From the NCBI GenBank assembly GCA_025455205.1, contig JALOMZ010000081.1, positions 1 to 7,383 on the forward strand: DNA of 7,383 nucleotides, in the 5' to 3' direction. Both the position numbers and the translations under genes were made by a program. Shown piece after piece: positions 1-7,111 of the stretch. The number at the start of each line of letters is the position of its first letter. The stretch's first letter is position 1. A model generated the notes under the pieces. That model was given only the letters and a program-made list of their open reading frames with translations, had not been told where the DNA came from and did not search any database. Source of the stretch: Chitinophagaceae bacterium (GTDB lineage Bacteria > Bacteroidota > Bacteroidia > Chitinophagales > Chitinophagaceae).

Positions 1-2082
1 ATTGGTGCCTATAATGTAGAACAGGCATTGCCCTACGGCTCCTTTGGAGGTGTTGACCCGGAAGGCGGCGCTGCCGGTGGCTTGTTGCAGCGTTTTGTGG
101 GCGTAGCCCCCACAGTTAGGTATACGAACGATACCTCCGGCGCCATACTGCCCGGCCCCAATGATGTAACATTGGGCAACCCCGAGTATTGGAGCAACCT
201 CACGGTAAATAACACCAATCAGCAGCGTTTCCTCGGTGGTGTCAACCTGGAGTACACCATCCTGCCTTACCTGAAGGTATTGGCCAGTGCTTCTGGCTAC
301 ATGCAGTATACCAACAACAATTTCTTTACCAAGGCATACCAGCAGGGTAATGGCGGCGCCTTCAACACCAACCGGGCTGCCAGTTTCAACAATACAAAGA
401 CCTCGCAGTATACTACCAACGCCTTTGTGCAGTTCAGCAAGAATTTCAACGGGCATAACATCACTGCCCTGGCAGGTGGGGAATTCTATGAGTACAGGAA
501 CTATATCAATTCCGGTTTTGCGCAGGGTGCTCCTACCGACCTGATTCCCTGGCTGGTGGCTTCTACGCCGCCCAGTGTGCAGGGTACTACCATCATCAAC
601 CCCGCCGGTGCTTCTTCCAACTTCAACCAGTGGGAAAGGATTGCCTCTGCCATTGGCCGCGTAAACTATACCTACCGCAACCGCTACCTGCTTACGGGTA
701 TTGTGCGGATGGACGGATCCAGTCGCCTGAACAAGGACAATTACTATGGCACCTTCCCTGGTGTTTCCGTAGGCTGGAACCTCCACAATGAGGAATTCTA
801 TGCCGGATCCGGCGTATCAAAATACATCAGCAGCATAAAGCCCAGGGTCAGCTATGGTGTGAACGGCAACGTGAACTCGCTCGGTTATTTTGCCACCTCC
901 CAGGTGTACAATAATGCCGGCACCTATAACGGCTTCGGGGGTACTTATGCAGCCACTTATATCAACTCCGACTTGCGCTGGGAGCGCACCAACAGCCTGA
1001 ACTTTGGTGCCGACCTCGGCTTTTTGAATGAGCGCATTACGGTGAACTTCGACTACTTCATCCGCAACGTGTACGACAAGCTGGCGGGTTTGAACATCTC
1101 TGCACAAACCGGATTCAGCAGCTTCACCACCAACCTGGGCCAGTTGCAGAACAAGGGGGTTGAAATAGCCATGAATGCCCGGATCATTGAACCTGCCCGC
1201 TCGGGTGGCTTCAGCCTGGATATCGGCGCCAACTATTTCCATGTGAAGAGCTTTGCGAAAAAGCTGCCCTTCAACGGCCTCCCCGGTAACCGCACCAACG
1301 GCTTCTTTGTGTGGGATCCGAAAAACCCCGGCCAGCAAATCTATGTAGGTGGCCTGGTGGAAGGAGAGCGCATAGGCCTGGATGAGGTATGGGCACCCAA
1401 GTGGGATGGCATTTATACAGATCTTACCAAGATTACGGCCGATGCCAATGTATATAACGCGTTCCTGCCTTATACCAACAAACGCATTAAGCAACTGGGC
1501 GATGCACAGTGGCACCAGGTGAACAAGAATGATACCATCGACTCCCGCCAGTTTGTATATGTGGGCCGCACCACGCCGCAGCATATGGGTGGCTTCAATG
1601 TAAGCAGCTCCTTCAAAGGTATTCGCCTGTATGCCGGCTTTGACTATGCTTTTGGATTTGTGATCCTGAACAACCAGATCGTGCGGGGTCTCAGCCAGGT
1701 GCAGGGTTCGCAGAACTCTACCACCGATGTGCTGAAAACCTGGTCGCCCACCAATACCAGCGGCACCATGCCCCGGTACTACTGGGCCAACCAGGGCCGC
1801 AACTATGCCACCGATGCCAGCGGCAATAACCCCGCTGCCAACCTGTGGGAGAAAGGCGATTATGTGATGCTGCGTGAACTCACCATGGCCTATGACCTGC
1901 CGGCATCTGTGCTCAGCAAGTACCTGGCCAACAAGATCAAGGGTCTCAGCGTGAATGTTACCGGCACCAACCTCGTGTATTTCTCCGGCTACAGCGGCAA
2001 CTTCCCCGAAGTGGGAGGTGTTGACCAGGGCAAATTCCCCCTGCCGAAGCGGCTTACCATTGGTGTACGGGTAACTCTCTAA
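1..2082 (+). CDS. SusC/RagA-family TonB-dependent outer-membrane transporter, C-terminal part (5' truncated by window)
   Basis: The frame is open from base 1 and ends at TAA 2080-2082, giving 693 residues. Family members usually run about 1000 residues, so the signal peptide, carboxypeptidase-like domain, plug and first strands lie before the window. What remains is beta-barrel, rich in Tyr, Asn, Gly and alternating aromatics. SusC landmarks, numbered from the first residue here, are DGSSR at 238-242 followed by a YGTFPGVSVGW block, LRWERTNSLNFGADLGF from 325, NKGVEI from 384, GDYVMLREL at 619-627, a GTNLVYFSGYSG block near the end, and a C-terminus in KRLTIGVRVTL. The protein would form the TonB-energised outer-membrane channel capped by the SusD-like protein encoded 29 bp downstream. 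Substrate is inferred from the downstream nan genes: sialic acid or a sialylated oligosaccharide, as for NanO of Tannerella. The internal TTG at 28 is not a credible start because coding sequence continues upstream of it. Confidence 0.96.
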   Translation: MGAYNVEQALPYGSFGGVDPEGGAAGGLLQRFVGVAPTVRYTNDTSGAILPGPNDVTLGNPEYWSNLTVNNTNQQRFLGGVNLEYTILPYLKVLASASGYMQYTNNNFFTKAYQQGNGGAFNTNRAASFNNTKTSQYTTNAFVQFSKNFNGHNITALAGGEFYEYRNYINSGFAQGAPTDLIPWLVASTPPSVQGTTIINPAGASSNFNQWERIASAIGRVNYTYRNRYLLTGIVRMDGSSRLNKDNYYGTFPGVSVGWNLHNEEFYAGSGVSKYISSIKPRVSYGVNGNVNSLGYFATSQVYNNAGTYNGFGGTYAATYINSDLRWERTNSLNFGADLGFLNERITVNFDYFIRNVYDKLAGLNISAQTGFSSFTTNLGQLQNKGVEIAMNARIIEPARSGGFSLDIGANYFHVKSFAKKLPFNGLPGNRTNGFFVWDPKNPGQQIYVGGLVEGERIGLDEVWAPKWDGIYTDLTKITADANVYNAFLPYTNKRIKQLGDAQWHQVNKNDTIDSRQFVYVGRTTPQHMGGFNVSSSFKGIRLYAGFDYAFGFVILNNQIVRGLSQVQGSQNSTTDVLKTWSPTNTSGTMPRYYWANQGRNYATDASGNNPAANLWEKGDYVMLRELTMAYDLPASVLSKYLANKIKGLSVNVTGTNLVYFSGYSGNFPEVGGVDQGKFPLPKRLTIGVRVTL

Positions 2083-2111
2083 CAGGTATTTCAACTACAA
2101 ATATCACAGCC

Positions 2112-3638
2112 ATGAAACATAATAAGCTTATAATCATATCCGGGATGTGTATGCTGATGTTGAGCATCCTGTCGTGTACCAAGAAACTGGACGAGGTAGT
2201 TCCGCAGGATGCTATCAGCAAGGACCAGGCGCTGAAAGATCCCAATGCGGCCAGAACACTCTACCATGGCGTTTACGGCCTGACCAGGTCGTACGCAGGC
2301 ACTTTCTACCAGCTGGGAGAAATGCGCTCAGACCTGTGGGTGGACGGCCTGTTCACCGAATCGGTGGATGGCGGCCTGCAGAACCTCTACCGTCACAACA
2401 TCAGCGCGCTGAACGTGCCCTTTGCCAACTGGGCCGGTTTCTATAACCTCATCTACAATTACAATAACGTTATCAAGATCATTCCGCAGACGCCCCTGTC
2501 TGATGCGGAGAAGAACCGCATCCTGGCCGAAGTATACGGACTTCGCGCCTATGTATACTACACCATGGTGCGTACCTGGGGCGATGTGCCTTTGAACACG
2601 GAGCCGGTGGAATCCATCACCAATGCAGCCGAAACCTACAAGGCGCGCACCGGCGCCGATACGGTAATGGCACAGGTGAAAAAGGATATTGAACAATCGC
2701 TGCAGCTCTTTGGTTCCGCCAACACCCTGCCTGCTGGCAAACGGGTATACTGGAGCCGGGTAGCTTCCCTGGTACTGAAAGGGGATGTGTACCTGTGGAC
2801 CGGCACCCATATGGGTGGTGGCACGGCCGACCTCACCACCGCCAGGGCCGCCCTGCAGGAAGTGAGAAACCTGCAAGGCGCCACACTAGACCTGCAGGGT
2901 AATTATGCCGATATTTTCGATCCTACCAAAAAGACCAACAACAAGGAAATCATCTTTGCCATCAACTACGAACTGCAGCAGGCGCAGATGGGTATTTTCG
3001 GCAACTTTTTGGTGAACTCCATCCAGGCCAATACCCTCTCGTTTGCCCAGGCGCCTACGCCCACGGTATCTTCCGTATATCCTTATGTTAATGGCGCCAA
3101 CCGCGTAGGCTTCAACCAGGCTATGATCACCCGGCTTACATCGGGTCCAGCCGATCAGCGCATCAGCAATTCCTTCCGCGTAATGTATTCCACGGCACCA
3201 CCGCATTCGGTGAGGGGCGTAATGCTTACCAAGTATATAGGCACCACAGCTGGCACTTCGCAGGTCTACAACAATGACTATCCCATTTATCGTTATGCCG
3301 ACGTACTGTTGTTGCTGGCCGAAGCCAAGACCAAACTGGGTGAAGATCCTTCCGCCGAGATCAATGCCATCCGCCTTCGGGCATACGGCGCCAACTATAC
3401 ACCGTATGTAAATGGCGGACTCACAGCCAACATGAATGCCATATTGGATGAATACCTGAAGGAGTTTATTGCAGAGGGCAAGCGCTGGTGGGCTTTGCGC
3501 AGGGCCGGTGATTCGTATGTGTACGCAGCAGTGAATCCGATTTATTTCTCGCCTTCCAGCACGGCCAAATTCCTCCTGCCGCTGTCGCTGACCATGCTGA
3601 ACAACGACCCGTTGCTCAAGCAAACGCCCGGCTATTAA
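2112..3638 (+). CDS. SusD/RagB-family surface glycan-binding lipoprotein
   Basis: This 508-residue protein has the normal length for the family. The start is the ATG at 2112, 29 bp after the SusC-like stop, and it gives a proper lipoprotein signal: a basic MKHNK start, a hydrophobic core, and ILSC with Cys22 as the lipidated residue. CTKKLDE follows, a charged stretch typical of surface-exposed Bacteroidota lipoproteins. SusD landmarks are LRAYVYY from residue 144 leading into GDVPL at 157-161, NKEIIFAI in the middle, PIYRYADVLLLLAEAK at about 391-406, EGKRWWALRR from 455, and a C-terminus in LLKQTPGY. The N-terminal half is the TPR-like helical SusD part and the rest is the RagB/SusD part. 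Its role is to bind ligand on the cell surface and act as the lid of the SusC-like channel. By context the ligand is sialic acid, making it a functional counterpart of Tannerella NanU. That specificity is inferred from neighbours, not from binding residues. Confidence 0.96.
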   Translation: MKHNKLIIISGMCMLMLSILSCTKKLDEVVPQDAISKDQALKDPNAARTLYHGVYGLTRSYAGTFYQLGEMRSDLWVDGLFTESVDGGLQNLYRHNISALNVPFANWAGFYNLIYNYNNVIKIIPQTPLSDAEKNRILAEVYGLRAYVYYTMVRTWGDVPLNTEPVESITNAAETYKARTGADTVMAQVKKDIEQSLQLFGSANTLPAGKRVYWSRVASLVLKGDVYLWTGTHMGGGTADLTTARAALQEVRNLQGATLDLQGNYADIFDPTKKTNNKEIIFAINYELQQAQMGIFGNFLVNSIQANTLSFAQAPTPTVSSVYPYVNGANRVGFNQAMITRLTSGPADQRISNSFRVMYSTAPPHSVRGVMLTKYIGTTAGTSQVYNNDYPIYRYADVLLLLAEAKTKLGEDPSAEINAIRLRAYGANYTPYVNGGLTANMNAILDEYLKEFIAEGKRWWALRRAGDSYVYAAVNPIYFSPSSTAKFLLPLSLTMLNNDPLLKQTPGY

Positions 3639-3650
3639 CCGTTGTTTTTC

Positions 3651-3670
3651 TCATAAGCAGTCATAAGCAG
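3651..3670 (+). repeat. Perfect tandem duplication of a 10-bp unit
   Basis: TCATAAGCAG occurs twice head to tail with no mismatch, 12 bp after the susD-like stop codon. It is the only obvious short tandem repeat in a non-coding part of the window. The second copy abuts the TAnnTTTG motif at 3671. Two copies are too few to show a repeat-based function; it may be a slippage duplication or a paired protein-binding site. Confidence 0.85.
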
Positions 3671-3678
3671 TAGTTTTG
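3671..3678 (+). promoter_or_regulatory. Candidate Bacteroidota promoter -7 element (TAnnTTTG)
   Basis: TAGTTTTG matches the Bacteroidota -7 consensus TAnnTTTG at every fixed position. It lies in the only large intergenic gap, 54 bp before the lyase ATG, where an internal promoter would make sense. The -33 side is weak: the nearest TTG is at 3642-3644, leaving a 26-nt spacer, longer than the usual range of about 17-23. Transcription would start near 3682, just at the foot of the hairpin at 3683. An eight-base degenerate motif can occur by chance, so this is a candidate only. Confidence 0.4.
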
Positions 3679-3682
3679 GAAA

Positions 3683-3706
3683 CAAGGGGTTGAAACATAC
3701 CCCTTG
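3683..3706 (+). terminator. Hairpin, possible intrinsic terminator/attenuator after the susD-like gene or 5'-leader stem-loop of the lyase mRNA
   Basis: CAAGGGGT (3683-3690) and ACCCCTTG (3699-3706) are perfect inverted repeats, forming an 8-bp stem with four G-C pairs in a row and an 8-nt loop. GATTTTCTC follows, a short and interrupted T-run, so it would be a weak rho-independent terminator. Position supports two readings. It may partly terminate the susC/susD message, giving more outer-membrane than cytoplasmic product. Alternatively, if the promoter motif just upstream is real, it would be the stem-loop at the 5' end of the lyase transcript. The stem is directly visible; its function is inferred. 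Confidence 0.5.
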
Positions 3707-3732
3707 ATTTTCTCACCTTGAACATTGGAACA

Positions 3733-4668
3733 ATGCTTGCGCAACACTTGCAGGGGCTCATTGCAGCTCCGTTTACACCCATGGATGAGCATGGCGCATT
3801 AAACACCACCCTCATTCCCCGTTATTATCAAATGCTCAGGGCCAATGGTGTCAGGGGTGCTTTTATCTGTGGATCAACGGGTGAGGGAGTTTCCCTCAGC
3901 CTCCGTGAAAAGATGGCCGTGGCGGAATCATGGGCTGCCTGTGTCAAGGGAGACGACGGCTTTGTGGTGATGCCCCTCTTAGGCGGTACCTGCCTCACAG
4001 AAGCCCGGGAGCTTGCCCTTCATGCGCGCGAGATTGGCCTGCACGCCGTTTCGTTCACCGCGCCTTCTTATTTCAAGCCGGCCAATGTGGAGATGCTGGC
4101 CCAATGCTGCCAGGAGATAGCCGCTGCGGTACCTGACCTTCCTTTTTACTATTACCATATTCCGGTGCTCACCGGTGTGGGCTATGCGATGTACGACCTT
4201 TTGCAGGCCATAGACGGACATATTCCCAATTTTGCCGGTGTGAAATATACCCATGAGGATTTCATGGATTTCCTGTCCTGCATGCATTTCCGCGATGGTA
4301 AATATGATATGCTCTGGGGCCGCGATGAGAATATGCTGCCGGCCCTGTCGCTGGGTGCCAAAGCGGCCGTAGGCAGCACCTACAACTATGCCGCGCCTCT
4401 GTATCACCAGCTGATAGATGCCTTTAATAACGGCAACCTGGCAGCGGCAGCCAAATACCAGCAGCAGTCGATAGACATGATCCGCCTGCTGGGCAAGTAC
4501 GGCGGCATAGCTACTGGCAAAGCCTTCATGAAACTTTTAGGACTGGATTGCGGTGGTTTCCGCTTGCCGGTTCGCAACATGAGCGGCGCTGATTTTGAAC
4601 GGTTTAGAGCGGATGCGGAGCAGGTGGGCTTTTACAGTTTCTGTTCAGCATTGCCACAGCATGCGTAA
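3733..4668 (+). CDS. nanA: N-acetylneuraminate lyase (sialic acid aldolase), animal-like subgroup
   Basis: This cytoplasmic (beta/alpha)8-barrel enzyme of the DapA/NAL family cleaves N-acetylneuraminate to N-acetylmannosamine and pyruvate through a Schiff base. I start it at ATG 3733 (311 residues). The in-frame TTG at 3718 adds only five residues, and ATG gives the usual NAL length. Visible motifs are the pyruvate carboxylate-binding GSTGEG at 47-52, the catalytic Tyr141 in YYYHIPVLTG, Schiff-base Lys171 in GVKYTHED, and AVGSTYNY, typical of lyases rather than dihydrodipicolinate synthases. The YYYHIP and AVGSTYNY strings, the 30-residue Tyr-Lys spacing (28 in E. coli NanA, Tyr137/Lys165) and the late RLPV segment recall human NPL and the Bacteroides lyases called NanL. 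It follows the susD-like gene by 94 bp and precedes the mutarotase gene by 32 bp. The comparisons come from remembered family sequences, not an alignment run here. Confidence 0.93.
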   Translation: MLAQHLQGLIAAPFTPMDEHGALNTTLIPRYYQMLRANGVRGAFICGSTGEGVSLSLREKMAVAESWAACVKGDDGFVVMPLLGGTCLTEARELALHAREIGLHAVSFTAPSYFKPANVEMLAQCCQEIAAAVPDLPFYYYHIPVLTGVGYAMYDLLQAIDGHIPNFAGVKYTHEDFMDFLSCMHFRDGKYDMLWGRDENMLPALSLGAKAAVGSTYNYAAPLYHQLIDAFNNGNLAAAAKYQQQSIDMIRLLGKYGGIATGKAFMKLLGLDCGGFRLPVRNMSGADFERFRADAEQVGFYSFCSALPQHA

Positions 4669-4700
4669 ATTCCCCAACATGGCATACTGGTTGTAGTTCA

Positions 4701-5864
4701 ATGAAATTCGCCCATACCATCATAACAATTTGCTGTATGTTATCCGCTGCAGAAATATCTGGCCAGAAAAAGGACAGTATGGTGTCGTGGGTGGTGGGTG
4801 GAACACTACCTCCAGCACCGGGTGCCTCTGAAGCCCCGGGGGTTGCGGGTCCTGTATGCGGCGCATCCGGCAATAAGATGTTTGTAGCCGGAGGTGCCAA
4901 TTTCCCGGATGCCATGCCCTGGCAGGGCGGGCAGAAGAAATACCATGACCAGGTATATGTCTTCTCCAGGTCCGGAGATCGACTCCATCTTATATCCGCT
5001 GCCGGCAGGCTTCCCGAGCCCATTGCCTATGCTGCCTCCTGCTCTACTCCCATGGGTGTGCTGTATGCCGGCGGAGAAAATGAAGCCGGTATTTCCGACA
5101 GGGTATACCTGATCCGTTGGGATCAGGAAATGCAGGCTACAAAAATTGACCCCATGCCGGCTTTGCCGGTGTCACTTACCAATGCCGCTGCGGCAGCACT
5201 GGGCCATGTGGTGTTTGTTACTGGTGGCGAAGGGCGTAGCGGTGTGTCCGACAAGGGCTGGAAATTGGATTTGCAGAACCTGGCTGCTGGTTGGCAGCCT
5301 CTGGTCGCCCTGCCCAAGCCTGTTTCCCATGCCGTATTGGTGGCGGTATCGGATGATGACGGACCCAGGCTCCTGCTGCTGGGTGGCCGCAGAAAAACCG
5401 CTGCGGGCATCAGCGAGTTGTATGCCGATGTTTTTGTCATGCATGCAAAACGCAATCAGTGGAAGGCGCTGCCGGAGCTGCCTTATCCCCTGTCGGCGGC
5501 CACTGGCGTTGCCTGCGGAACAGACAAGGTGTACTTATTTGGCGGCGACCGCGGTACCACATTCAGCCGTGTGGAGCGCTACCTGGTGGATATTGCCCAA
5601 ACAACAGATGCAACCCAAAAGGAGAAGCTGATCCGTGAAAAGAACGAGCTGCTGGCTGCACACCCCGGCTTCAATAAAGAGGTCCTGGTTTACCATACAG
5701 CCACTGGTACCAGCACGATGGCAGGCAACATGCCTTTTCCGCCACCGGTAACCACCACGGCATTCTGGTGGGATAACAAGGTGATCATTCCCAGCGGCGA
5801 GATCAGGGCGGGCGTGAGAACACCACAAATTTTGATGGCCACCCTGTCACCTGTTCAGCAATGA
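4701..5864 (+). CDS. nanM: Secreted kelch-type beta-propeller, circularly permuted N-acetylneuraminate mutarotase/epimerase (NanM-like)
   Basis: The protein has 387 residues from ATG 4701. A Sec signal peptide spans about residues 1-21 (hydrophobic ITICCMLSAA core, likely cleavage ISG|Q22), so it should act in the periplasm. Six kelch-type Gly-Gly strands mark a six-bladed propeller: FVAGG (64-65), LYAGG (124-125), FVTGG (175-176), LLLGG (228-229), YLFGG (281-282), and a last blade with IPSGE. That last blade holds GEIRAGVRT, with Glu367 and Arg373 six residues apart, as in E. coli NanM Glu209/Arg215 (GEAKPGLRT). In E. coli this lies mid-protein; here it is at the C-terminus, and the N-terminus begins with the AGPVCG...FVAGGANF segment that follows it in NanM. 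This is the pattern of the cyclically permuted mutarotase family. The role is to interconvert alpha- and beta-Neu5Ac after sialidase release. A helical, charged insertion lies at about 299-330. The stop overlaps the next start. Confidence 0.9.
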   Translation: MKFAHTIITICCMLSAAEISGQKKDSMVSWVVGGTLPPAPGASEAPGVAGPVCGASGNKMFVAGGANFPDAMPWQGGQKKYHDQVYVFSRSGDRLHLISAAGRLPEPIAYAASCSTPMGVLYAGGENEAGISDRVYLIRWDQEMQATKIDPMPALPVSLTNAAAAALGHVVFVTGGEGRSGVSDKGWKLDLQNLAAGWQPLVALPKPVSHAVLVAVSDDDGPRLLLLGGRRKTAAGISELYADVFVMHAKRNQWKALPELPYPLSAATGVACGTDKVYLFGGDRGTTFSRVERYLVDIAQTTDATQKEKLIREKNELLAAHPGFNKEVLVYHTATGTSTMAGNMPFPPPVTTTAFWWDNKVIIPSGEIRAGVRTPQILMATLSPVQQ

Positions 5865-7102
5865 CGCATTCAAAAAAATATCCATGGATAGTAGTGGCCC
5901 TGCTCTGGGTAGTGGCCCTGCTGAACTATATGGACCGGCAGATGCTCAGCACCATGAAACCATCCATGATGACGGATATCCAGGAGCTGCAGTCTGCCAC
6001 CCAGTTCGGACGCCTGATGGCCGTGTTTCTCTGGATCTATGGATGCATGAGCCCGGTGGCAGGCATGATTGCCGACAGGATGAGCAAGAAATGGCTCATT
6101 GTTGGCAGCCTGTTTGTATGGTCGGCTGTAACCTTTTCCATGGGCTACGCACAAACCTTTAATCAGTTGTATTGGCTGCGTGCCATCATGGGCGTGAGCG
6201 AAGCACTTTATATACCCGCCGGCCTGGCGCTGATTGCTGAATTTCATGATGCCAGCAGCCGCTCGCTGGCCGTAGGCATACACATGACCGGCTTGTACAT
6301 GGGGCAGGCCCTGGGTGGTTTTGGCGCCACCATTGCCCACAGTTTCTCGTGGCAGTTAGCCTTCCATTCCTTTGGGGTGGTGGGCATTGTGTATGCGGGT
6401 ATACTCATGCTGTTCCTGAGGGATAAGCCGTCAGAAAGGTCCTTGCCCGGGGCGGCCACTGTCAATGCTGTTAAACCTGCAGCACTCCTGAAAGGGTTGA
6501 GCATCCTCTTCACCAACATTGCCTTCTGGATCATCCTCTTCTATTTTGCCATTCCCAGCCTGCCCGGTTGGGCCGTCAAGAACTGGCTGCCTACGCTGTT
6601 TGCTGAAAACCTGCAGATAGACATGGCCAAGGCGGGCCCGCTGGCCACCATCACCATCGCTGCCTCCTCGCTGTTGGGTGTTCTTTTCGGCGGTATCCTG
6701 TCGGACCGCTGGGTGCAGCAGCATATCCGCGGCAGAATCTATACCAGTGCCATCGGGCTGGGGCTTACCATCCCGGCGCTGCTGTTCATTGGTTACGGGC
6801 ATTCCCTGTTCAGTGTGATAGCCGCGGCCTTCTGTTTCGGATTTGGATTTGGCATGTTTGATGCCAACAATATGCCCATCCTATGCCAGTTTGTTTCCAG
6901 CAAGTACCGCGCCACGGCCTATGGGTTGATGAACATGGTAGGGGTTTTTGCCGGAGCATTTATCACTGATCTGTTGGGTAAGTCATCAGATGCGGGCAGC
7001 CTCGGCAAAGATTTTGCCATGCTTGCCGCCATTGTAGTGGTGGCCCTGATTATACAGCTTTCCTTTCTGCGGCCTAAAGCCAATGACTTTGTGGACCGAT
7101 AA
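5861..7102 (+). CDS. nanT: MFS transporter, probable inner-membrane sialic acid permease (NanT-type)
   Basis: The protein has 413 residues and about 12 predicted membrane segments, with a polar central region around residues 188-208 between the two six-helix halves. Major facilitator features are LLNYMDRQ after TM1 (NYMDR at 22-26), motif A GMIADRMSKK at 68-77 between TM2 and TM3, and its second-half counterpart GGILSDR at 277-283. The pattern resembles the anion:cation symporter (hexuronate/sialate-like) branch rather than the larger, about 14-TM NanT of E. coli. Its ATG sits in the ATGA that also holds the mutarotase stop, so translation is probably coupled to that gene. By context it would import free sialic acid from the periplasm, probably with protons, to the lyase. 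MFS assignment is secure. Substrate is inferred from the neighbours; a hexuronate or other acidic sugar cannot be excluded from sequence alone. Confidence 0.85.
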   Translation: MTHSKKYPWIVVALLWVVALLNYMDRQMLSTMKPSMMTDIQELQSATQFGRLMAVFLWIYGCMSPVAGMIADRMSKKWLIVGSLFVWSAVTFSMGYAQTFNQLYWLRAIMGVSEALYIPAGLALIAEFHDASSRSLAVGIHMTGLYMGQALGGFGATIAHSFSWQLAFHSFGVVGIVYAGILMLFLRDKPSERSLPGAATVNAVKPAALLKGLSILFTNIAFWIILFYFAIPSLPGWAVKNWLPTLFAENLQIDMAKAGPLATITIAASSLLGVLFGGILSDRWVQQHIRGRIYTSAIGLGLTIPALLFIGYGHSLFSVIAAAFCFGFGFGMFDANNMPILCQFVSSKYRATAYGLMNMVGVFAGAFITDLLGKSSDAGSLGKDFAMLAAIVVVALIIQLSFLRPKANDFVDR

Positions 7103-7111
7103 AACGATAGT

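Noticed and set aside
28..30. TTG at 28 as the start of the SusC-like gene
   Set aside because: The frame is open and coding to base 1, and the protein lacks signal peptide and plug domain, so the gene begins upstream of the window.
817..2094. Long open frame of 425 codons on the - strand opposite the SusC-like gene
   Set aside because: It mirrors codon bias of the + strand gene. The translation has no recognisable domain, and the + strand product is an unmistakable SusC barrel.
2886..3623. 245-codon open frame on the - strand opposite the susD-like gene
   Set aside because: It is fully inside a well-supported SusD-family gene, with a low-complexity, Gly/Ile/Arg-rich translation and no family motif.
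3718..3732. Upstream TTG start for the lyase, adding MNIGT
   Set aside because: The ATG at 3733 gives the standard lyase N-terminus and length. TTG is a rarer start and adds nothing seen in the family.
3733..4668. Dihydrodipicolinate synthase (DapA) as identity of the lyase-family gene
   Set aside because: AVGSTYNY, the YYYHIPxLTG form of the tyrosine motif and the nan neighbours point to sialate lyase instead.
4679..4696. Tiny ATG-initiated frame (five codons then TAG) in the lyase-mutarotase gap, a possible leader peptide
   Set aside because: It is too short, has no sugar- or amino-acid-specific codon run, and no hairpin follows it. Chance occurrence is the simpler view.
5146..5631. 161-codon + strand frame inside the mutarotase gene
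   Set aside because: It is out of frame with six clear kelch strands. Its Cys/Arg/Trp/Pro-rich composition is typical of a shifted reading of GC-rich coding DNA.
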